Assembly: GCA_038239195.1 (NCBI GenBank)
Contig: JBBSEZ010000086.1
Location: 1-27,125, forward strand
Length of the DNA: 27,125 nucleotides
Direction of reading: 5' to 3'
Origin: JBBSEZ01 sp038239195
GTDB lineage: Bacteria; Planctomycetota; Planctomycetia; Gemmatales; Gemmataceae
Numbering within the stretch: the stretch's first letter is position 1; each line of letters starts with the position of its first letter. A model generated the notes under the pieces. The model was given only the letters and a program-made list of their open reading frames with translations. It ran no database searches and had not been told where the DNA came from. Made by a program: the position numbers and the translations under genes. This document shows, one piece after another, positions 22,200-27,125 of the stretch.

Positions 22200-22640
22200 T
22201 TACACGCCTCTCCGATCGTTGACCTTGCGCAGGATCACGGTATGCCGCTCGACCCGTTCGTCAGGGCTGCCGGCTTTGCGCTGCACCACGACCTCGACGT
22301 GCGTCTCGCACCCGAGCAGGTTGGGGTTGGGGCTGTAGTAGAGGACGACGACGCGATGCTCGCCCTTGGGCGCCTTGGCGATCTGGTAGCGCTCCGGCCG
22401 GTAGCCCTGCGTCATGTCCTGGGACAGTTCGCCCGCGCTCTTGCTCCGGCGCGCCTGGTAGAAGACCTTGGTGCCATCCGGCTCGAACACCCACAGGCCC
22501 ACGTCGGTCGCGTCGGTGTTCCACGCGATCGTCACGCGCAGATCGACCCGGGCGAGGCTGTCCTTCAACTGCTCGAGCCGGCGGCCGAAGTGGGCGGCGA
22601 GGCGCGGCTGGACGGCCTTGCGGCGGACGGCCTGGCGCAT
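22200..22640 (-). pseudogene. DUF2135 (YfaP-like) domain, probably a truncated remnant
   Basis: The 146-residue reading frame is almost entirely one DUF2135 domain: VDLRVTIAWNTDATDVGLWVFEPDGTKVFY, LSQDMTQGYRPERYQIAKAPKGEHRVVVLYY and VEVVVQRKAG. In larger relatives this domain sits at the C-terminus after VIT/VWA or repeat regions and mediates extracellular beta-sandwich contacts. Here there is no signal peptide, no ribosome site before the first ATG, and the frame is open a further ~80 nt upstream to a TGA with no start codon. This suggests loss of the 5' part. At the 3' end another frame gives CKVKF before a stop just past the present one, which hints at a late frameshift. A short intact cytoplasmic gene is the alternative. 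Confidence 0.55.
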
Positions 22641-22818
22641 CAGCGGACCGCGACTGGCCCGCTTCCTCGATAGGATCGTTGCCGAGAGGGAAAGGACGGG
22701 CGATCCGGCGCGTCAAGGCGCCGTTGACCGCCTCGGCCTAACGTTCACGATGCTCCCGCGCGGCTTTTATTCCCAGCGCCCGACCGGCGAGGGCTGGTGA
22801 ACGGCCCCGCCCGCAGGG

Positions 22819-22824
22819 TACAAT
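22819..22824 (+). promoter_or_regulatory. Candidate -10 for Uma2 gene
   Basis: TACAAT, five of six consensus bases, lies 35 nt before the ATG. Only a weak -35 (TGGTGA) is found 18 nt upstream. Confidence 0.35.
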
Positions 22825-22859
22825 CCGGCACGGGCGACGGAGACCGAGGAGGGCATACG

Positions 22860-23489
22860 ATGAAAACGATGCTACACCTGACGCCGCAGGACCACGGACG
22901 GCGATTGACGCTCGAAGAGCTGGAGTCGGCCAGCGCCCAGAAGGGCTACCGCTACGAACTCATTCGCGGGAGGCTTGACGTGTCTCCGCTCCCGAACTTC
23001 CCACACGACCAACTCCGCAAATGGCTGGAGCGGTGTCTCGAACGGTACGTGGAGCAGCACCCGGAGGTCATCAACCTCATCACGGGCCCGGCGCGTGTCT
23101 TCCTTCCCGAGCAGGACGAAATGACGGCGCCCGAGCCCGATCTGGTCGCCTACCGCGACTTCCCGCACAACCTGCCGCTGCGCGAGCGCCGCTGGCAAGA
23201 TTTCAGCCCAGTCCTCGTCGTCGAGATCATCTCCGAGGATACCGCGGAGAAGGACCTGGTGCGCAACCTCGACCTCTACCTGCAAGTGCCGTCGATCCGC
23301 GAATACTGGATACTCGACCCGCGCCCCAACGCCGACGAGCCTGCGCTGACGGTCCACCGCCGGCGCGGCCAGCGCTGGCAGCGACCCATCGACGTCCCCT
23401 ATCGCGGCACCTACACATCGCGCTTGCTGCCCGACTTCGCCCTCGTCGTCGATCCCTGGGTTGGGCCTATTCCTTCGCCGCGCCAATGA
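22860..23489 (+). CDS. Uma2 family (DUF820) PD-(D/E)XK nuclease-like protein
   Basis: This 209-residue protein matches the Uma2/DUF820 family, with a restriction-endonuclease-like core. Visible blocks are a YELIRGRLDVSPLP start (E33), H-D-Q-L-R-K-W-L helix, PEPDLVAYRD (D94), VLVVEIISEDTAEKDLVRNLDLY (E122) and REYWILDPR. The usual catalytic Lys after the Glu is not in its normal ExxxxxxxDxxxK spacing, so nuclease activity is uncertain. Uma2 genes are highly amplified in cyanobacteria and planctomycetes; their biological role is unproven. ATG 22860 is chosen for its GAGGAGGG site; an in-frame start 63 nt earlier lacks one. Its 3' end overlaps the convergent secreted-protein gene by 23 nt. Confidence 0.9.
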   Translation: MKTMLHLTPQDHGRRLTLEELESASAQKGYRYELIRGRLDVSPLPNFPHDQLRKWLERCLERYVEQHPEVINLITGPARVFLPEQDEMTAPEPDLVAYRDFPHNLPLRERRWQDFSPVLVVEIISEDTAEKDLVRNLDLYLQVPSIREYWILDPRPNADEPALTVHRRRGQRWQRPIDVPYRGTYTSRLLPDFALVVDPWVGPIPSPRQ

Positions 23490-24084
23490 AGGCGCGCACG
23501 CCCTTGTCTTGCTTGGCCAGGGCCTCCAACGTCTTGCGGCCCAGCGCCTCCGCCGCCTTCTTCTCGGTCGGCGCCGTCGCACCGAGGGGCGGCAGCTCGA
23601 CGTTCTTCTGCTCCCACTTTGGCGGAGTGACCGTCAGGTCCACGAGCAGCACGCGCCCCTTGGCGGCATCCACCGCCTTGCCGTTGACGGTGATCGTCTC
23701 GCGCAGCACCATCTTCGCCCGCGCGTCGAACTCGATCTGGTAGGCGACGGTCAACTTGTGGCCGTTGACTCCGACAACCTGTTTGGTGTTGGCCAGCTTG
23801 TTCTCGGTGCCCACTTCTTCCGAGCTGTCGGTCTTGGAGCAGGGGCCATAGCCGTGCTTGAGGACCACGAAGTAGGAGAACTGCTGCGCCGGCGTCCCCT
23901 TGCGGACCGTGCCGAAGGCGCACCCCGCAGCCCCCTCGGGCAGCACGAGCCCTCCCGTCTGCACCTCCCAGGCGCCGATCTTGGCCCCCTGCGTGCCCTG
24001 CACGAGCGTCAACTTCTCCGCCCGCGCTCCGCCCACCGCCACCACCGCAGCCACCAGGGCACACCCCGCCGCGAACCGTCTCAT
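23467..24084 (-). CDS. Secreted protein of unknown function
   Basis: I do not recognise this family. The 205-residue product has a clear signal peptide (MRRFAAGCALVAAVVAVGGARA, cleavage after ARA). The mature part is mixed beta-strand, with only two cysteines (in GAAGCAFG and YGPCSK) that could form one disulfide. The last ~45 residues are a Lys/Ala-rich helix (EKKAAEALGRKTLEALAKQ). AAAGGAGACAAC directly before ATG 24084 is a good ribosome site, and the compositional contrast between signal and body supports a real gene. It is transcribed alone, convergent with and overlapping Uma2 by 23 nt, and lies downstream of the HAD operon behind palindromic element B. It acts in the periplasm or outside the cell; role unknown. 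Confidence 0.8.
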   Translation of the reverse strand: MRRFAAGCALVAAVVAVGGARAEKLTLVQGTQGAKIGAWEVQTGGLVLPEGAAGCAFGTVRKGTPAQQFSYFVVLKHGYGPCSKTDSSEEVGTENKLANTKQVVGVNGHKLTVAYQIEFDARAKMVLRETITVNGKAVDAAKGRVLLVDLTVTPPKWEQKNVELPPLGATAPTEKKAAEALGRKTLEALAKQDKGVRAFIGAAKE

Positions 24085-24138
24085 GTTGTCTCCTTTGCGC
24101 CTTCGAGAGGACTGTTCGTTGTACCGCGCCGCCAGACC

Positions 24139-24220
24139 GTAGGACAGGCGGCTCGCCTGTCTGGCCAGGGAGTGGGCGTCACGCGAGGGGAAGTTTGGAC
24201 AGGCGAGCCGCCTGTCCTAC
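24139..24220. repeat. Dispersed palindromic element, copy B, overlapping the HAD gene 3' end
   Basis: This 82-nt element begins GTAGGACAGGCGGCTCGCCT and ends with the near-complement AGGCGAGCCGCCTGTCCTAC. Its reverse complement aligns end to end with 19401-19481, with one 1-nt indel. It supplies the last 14 codons and the stop of the minus-strand HAD gene. Confidence 0.88.
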
Positions 24221-24907
24221 GAGGTCGTTCAGGCTCGCCAGCCGCCGCGCTTCCGGCACCTCGCGGGCTTCCGCGCCGAGCAAGAGCGCTCCCATTCCCG
24301 CGGCGGTGGCGCCGGCGTAGTCGTTCTCGAAGTCGTCGCCCACGAGCAGCACCTCGGGCGCGGCCAGCCCCACCTGCCGGCAGACGGCCTCGAAGAAGCG
24401 CGGCGACGGCTTGCGCCAGCCGACCTCCGAACTGACGACGACGTGACGCACGCTCGCCAGCTCTTCCAGCCCTGCAACCAGCCCGTGCAGCCGAGCGTCG
24501 AAGTTCGAGGCAATCCCCACCCGGAGGCCGCGCCCGGCCAGGGCGCGCAAGGCGCCCCCCGACCCGGCGGCGCAGCGCCAGGAACCCGGGCTCGCGAAGT
24601 GCGCGTAGAGCTCCTGAAAGCACCCTTCGAGATCGCGCACGTCGTCGAAGACCTCGGCCACGATGGCGCGCCAGCGCGCCAGTTCGCGCGCCTCGTCGGT
24701 GCGCAGGCCCGCCGCCCGGTCTGCTTCCTCCTGGCGCGCGAAGGCGGCGTGAAACCTTGCCCGAACGACCTCGCGGGGCAGCCGGCTCCCGTGCCGCGCC
24801 CCGACCGCGTGGTAGACGGCACCGACCGGAGGCTCTGGGTGGAGCAGCGTGCCCACGGCGTCGAAGACGACGGCACGCACCGGCGCCAGCGAGATCGGCT
24901 CAATCAT
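24179..24907 (-). CDS. HAD-superfamily hydrolase (phosphatase-like)
   Basis: This 242-residue cytoplasmic HAD hydrolase belongs to the subfamily with a helical cap. Motif I is FDAVGTLL with nucleophile D16; the second Asp of DxD is Val, as in many family members. Motif II is GIASNFD, motif III the Lys in GWRKPSP, and motif IV GDDFENDYAGA. The C-terminal residues VGQAARLSKLPLA are encoded by the dispersed palindrome copy B, so the native C-terminus has been replaced or extended. ATG 24907 overlaps the preceding gene's stop by 8 nt (ATGATTGA), indicating translational coupling with the methyltransferase. The substrate is unknown; a small phosphorylated metabolite is likely. Confidence 0.9.
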   Translation of the reverse strand: MIEPISLAPVRAVVFDAVGTLLHPEPPVGAVYHAVGARHGSRLPREVVRARFHAAFARQEEADRAAGLRTDEARELARWRAIVAEVFDDVRDLEGCFQELYAHFASPGSWRCAAGSGGALRALAGRGLRVGIASNFDARLHGLVAGLEELASVRHVVVSSEVGWRKPSPRFFEAVCRQVGLAAPEVLLVGDDFENDYAGATAAGMGALLLGAEAREVPEARRLASLNDLVGQAARLSKLPLA

Positions 24908-25619
24908 CGGGAAGGCCTCGGGAGAAGGGCAGGCGCCACGGGACGAGTGCCGGCACGCGCCGGCGGTAGGCGGCATACTCGGGATGAAAGCGCCGCAGCA
25001 GATCGCGTTCCTCCAGCACGGTGCCGAGCAGAACGTAGGCCGTCAGCCCGCCCGCCAGCAGCGCCAGCGTGGGGGACATGACAGGCTGTGCCCACAGGAA
25101 CGCCAGCAGGCAGGCCATCAACGGATGGCGCAGGTGGCGGTAAGGCCCGATGACCACCAGGCGCTCCGGGGGCGCGGGCCGATCCTCAGCCCACGCCTGG
25201 CGCAGGCCGAACAGCTCGGCGTGGTCGTGGCGCGCATTGATGAGCGCCAGACCGATCCCAGCGCCGAAGGGGACGACGACGAGCCACCCCGGCCCGCTCC
25301 AGAGAGGCGGGCCGGGCAGCGGTTGCCACACGAGAACGAGGGCCACGAGCAGCAACCCCGAAAGGGCAGCGTAGACGGAGCGCGCCAGATGAGCGGGGAC
25401 GAGCCAACTCCGCTTGGCCACCTCGCGAGCCATTCCACTGTGCTGGAGGGCGAAGAGCAAAAGCCAGGCGAGGTTGAGGACGAGCGCCCAGGGCCACGGG
25501 ATCAGGAAGGGGCGTGGTGGAAGGACGTCGTCGCCGAGCAACAGGACGAAGCAGGCGAAGGCGCCGGCCCCGACAAGGGCGAGCAGGTAGCAGACGATCG
25601 CGAAGGCTCGCCCGATCAT
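24900..25619 (-). CDS. MddA-like membrane methyltransferase (NnrU/isoprenylcysteine methyltransferase superfamily)
   Basis: This 239-residue membrane protein has about six hydrophobic segments. Blocks resemble methanethiol S-methyltransferase MddA: LNLAWLLLFALQHSGMAR after the second helix, LARSVYAALSGLLLVALVLVWQPL, then HAELFGLRQAW, a YRHLRHPLMACLLAFLWAQPVMS segment and LEERDLLRRFHPEYAAYRRRVPALVP. The last parts form the SAM-binding C-terminal region shared with NnrU and isoprenylcysteine carboxyl methyltransferases. MddA makes dimethylsulfide from methanethiol and SAM; that this protein does so is an inference from recalled motifs, and a general phospholipid or isoprenoid methyltransferase is the alternative. 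It sits 14 nt after the coiled-coil gene and overlaps the HAD gene by 8 nt. Confidence 0.7.
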   Translation of the reverse strand: MIGRAFAIVCYLLALVGAGAFACFVLLLGDDVLPPRPFLIPWPWALVLNLAWLLLFALQHSGMAREVAKRSWLVPAHLARSVYAALSGLLLVALVLVWQPLPGPPLWSGPGWLVVVPFGAGIGLALINARHDHAELFGLRQAWAEDRPAPPERLVVIGPYRHLRHPLMACLLAFLWAQPVMSPTLALLAGGLTAYVLLGTVLEERDLLRRFHPEYAAYRRRVPALVPWRLPFSRGLPDD

Positions 25620-25633
25620 GCGGTCTTACCGGC

Positions 25634-26062
25634 TCAGCCTTTCGGGGCCTCGACGCCGATCCGCAAGCGATTCCAGCGGCGCTGGAGCAGGCGGAGGTGA
25701 AACTGCAGGCTCCAGCACGTCTGGTCCAGCCGCGGCAGGGCGGCGCGATCGCGCGCCAGTTCCTCGCGCCGACGCTCCAACTCCACGGCCTGGCGCATGG
25801 CCTGCGAGGCCTTGTCGCGGCGTACGCTGCTCTCGACCTGAGACGGCAACAGGGAGACCGCGCTTTCGTTTTCATGCAGCCGGGCGCGCACTGCTTCACG
25901 CTCTTCCTCGGCCCGCTGAAGGGCGGAGCGACGCCGGGCCATCTCGGCTTGCAGCTCTTCCATCTCCTCGCGCAGCGCCTCGCGCGGGCCGCCGCCCAGG
26001 GCCCGGTGGCCCAGATCGACCAGGCGCGCTTCGACGTCGTAGATGATCCGTTCGAGTTTCAT
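25634..26062 (-). CDS. Small coiled-coil protein of unknown function
   Basis: This 142-residue protein is nearly all charged helix: residues ~25-105 are rich in Glu and Arg with heptad-like Leu/Ala spacing (EALREEMEELQAEMARRRSAL). A more hydrophobic C-terminal helix follows (TCWSLQFHLRLLQRRWNRL), ending before a short Pro/Gly tail. No signal peptide or membrane segment is present. I do not recognise a named family. ATG 26062 has GAGGGAC upstream. It is the first gene of the operon with the MddA-like methyltransferase and the HAD protein, and is divergent from dapA across 139 bp. A structural or scaffolding role is possible but nothing in the sequence proves it. Confidence 0.75.
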   Translation of the reverse strand: MKLERIIYDVEARLVDLGHRALGGGPREALREEMEELQAEMARRRSALQRAEEEREAVRARLHENESAVSLLPSQVESSVRRDKASQAMRQAVELERRREELARDRAALPRLDQTCWSLQFHLRLLQRRWNRLRIGVEAPKG

Positions 26063-26201
26063 CGCCCGTCCCTCACGCTCGCCAACCCGCGCCTCCCGCC
26101 ACGTAGCTATTCGCTCGTTCCTTTCCCTTCTTGCCTTCTATTGTACAAAAAGCAAGACGAGGCGCCCCGCGCATCCTGACAACCGCCGGAAAGAGGCAGC
26201 C

Positions 26202-27095
26202 ATGACGAGGACCAAGGGAGAACAGTTCGCCGGGGTGACGGTGGCGCTCATCACGCCCTTCCGCAATGGCGACGTCGATTTCGCCGCCCTGCGCCGGCTG
26301 GTGGACTGGCACGTCGAGCAGGGCACCGATGGCCTGGCGCCGGCCGGCACCACCGGCGAGTGCCCGACCCTCGACCACGAGGAACACGAGCGCGTCATCG
26401 CCGCCGTTTGCGAGCAGGCAGCGGGCCGCATCAAGGTGATGGCCGGCACCGGCTCCAACAGCACCCGCGAGGCCATCCGCCTGACGCGCGCCGCCAGGAA
26501 GGCCGGCGCCGACGGCGCCCTCATGGTCGGCCCCTACTACAACAAGCCGACCCAGGAGGGCTACTACCGCCACTTCGCCGCCGTCGCCGAGGCCTGCGAT
26601 CTGCCCATTGTCCTCTACAACATCCCCGGCCGCACCGCGTCCAACATCCTCCCCGAGACCATCGCCCGGCTGGCGGAGCTACCCAGCATCGTCGCCGTCA
26701 AGGAGGCGACGGGCTCGCTCGACCAGGCCTCGCACGTGGCCTCGCTGTGCAACATCACCATCCTATCGGGCGACGACAGCCTGACGCTGCCGCTGATGAG
26801 CGTGGGCGGGCGCGGCGTGGTCTCGGTCGTGGGCAACATCGTGCCGCGCGACCTCAAGGCGCTCGTCTCCGCCTACGACGCCGGTAAGACGGCCGAGGCG
26901 CTGGCCATGCACCGCAAGCTGTTCGCCCTGTCGCGCGACCTGCTCTCTGCCGCCACCAACCCCATCCCGCTCAAGGCCGCGATGAAGTTGCTCGGCCGCG
27001 ATACCGGCGAACTGCGGCTGCCGATGTGCGCGATCGACGAGGCGGGCGAGAAGCGCATCGCCGCCACGCTCCGGGCGTATGGGTTGCTGGCGTGA
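26202..27095 (+). CDS. dapA: 4-hydroxy-tetrahydrodipicolinate synthase
   Basis: This cytoplasmic class I aldolase condenses pyruvate with aspartate semialdehyde, the first committed step of the lysine/diaminopimelate pathway. The 297-residue length is typical of the (beta/alpha)8 barrel. The Schiff-base lysine is K167 in VAVKEATG. The catalytic Tyr is Y139 in LYNIPGRT, and the pyruvate-binding Thr pair T50-T51 is in PAGTTGE. A second Tyr in PYYNKP completes the triad. ATG 26202 is chosen with AAGAGG upstream; the frame is open ~160 nt further but with no family similarity. No other dap gene is nearby. Other N-acetylneuraminate-lyase-family aldolases are the only realistic alternative, and the motifs favour DapA. 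Confidence 0.96.
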   Translation: MTRTKGEQFAGVTVALITPFRNGDVDFAALRRLVDWHVEQGTDGLAPAGTTGECPTLDHEEHERVIAAVCEQAAGRIKVMAGTGSNSTREAIRLTRAARKAGADGALMVGPYYNKPTQEGYYRHFAAVAEACDLPIVLYNIPGRTASNILPETIARLAELPSIVAVKEATGSLDQASHVASLCNITILSGDDSLTLPLMSVGGRGVVSVVGNIVPRDLKALVSAYDAGKTAEALAMHRKLFALSRDLLSAATNPIPLKAAMKLLGRDTGELRLPMCAIDEAGEKRIAATLRAYGLLA

Positions 27096-27125
27096 GGAGG
27101 GACAGCCTGTAGGGTGGGCCGAGTC

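Noticed and set aside
1..27125. tRNA, rRNA or CRISPR loci
   Set aside because: No T-loop-like GTTCGAATC/GTTCAAATC context in a cloverleaf and no regularly spaced repeats were noticed on either strand by eye.
27096..27125. Possible start of another dispersed repeat after dapA (GTAGGGTGGGCCGAG)
   Set aside because: The window ends before a partner arm could be seen, so it cannot be supported.

Overview
The window is a GC-rich, densely coded stretch of bacterial chromosome that looks planctomycetal, most likely from the Gemmata side of the phylum. This placement is an inference from gene content: two DUF1559 proteins with type IV pilin-like N-termini, a formylglycine-type sulfatase next to DUF1080 proteins, a Ser/Thr kinase fused to a WD40 propeller, a Uma2-family protein, and short dispersed palindromic elements between genes. 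No rRNA, tRNA, CRISPR array, transposase or phage gene was seen.

Layout. 1-2800: a DUF1559 gene and an MgtC/SapB membrane protein on the minus strand, then a plus-strand response regulator. 2807-6396: minus-strand genes for a divergent SAM hydroxide adenosyltransferase-like protein, a double DUF1080 protein and a secreted sulfatase. 6598-9509: plus-strand secreted DUF1080 protein and a two-domain alpha/beta hydrolase. A long palindrome at 9511-9653 separates the hydrolase from a convergent secreted thioredoxin-fold protein (9655-11574). 11900-15810: a consensus sigma-70 promoter, a structured leader that folds like 6S RNA, then dnaG and rpoD, closed by a terminator hairpin. 15938-17745: a coiled-coil zinc-ribbon protein, a polyhydroxyalkanoate-system protein and a hexapeptide acetyltransferase. 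17864-21884: minus-strand genes for a lipoprotein, a second DUF1559 protein and the kinase-WD40 receptor. 22200-24084: a DUF2135 fragment, Uma2 and an unrecognised secreted protein. 24179-26062: a minus-strand operon of a coiled-coil protein, an MddA-like membrane methyltransferase and a HAD phosphatase. 26202-27095: dapA.

How genes relate. dnaG and rpoD form a reduced macromolecular-synthesis operon. The sulfatase and DUF1080/esterase genes form a divergent set of secreted enzymes, plausibly for breakdown of sulfated or acylated polysaccharide. The DUF1559 gene and lipoprotein at 17864-19221 are an operon pair typical of planctomycetes. The three-gene operon at 24179-26062 has an 8-nt stop/start overlap between its last two genes.

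The most interesting observations are the 6S-like RNA fold upstream of dnaG, an 82-bp palindromic element present twice with one copy forming the C-terminus of the HAD protein, a near-identical 17-nt promoter motif upstream of both DUF1559 genes, and several enzymes lacking a hallmark catalytic residue.
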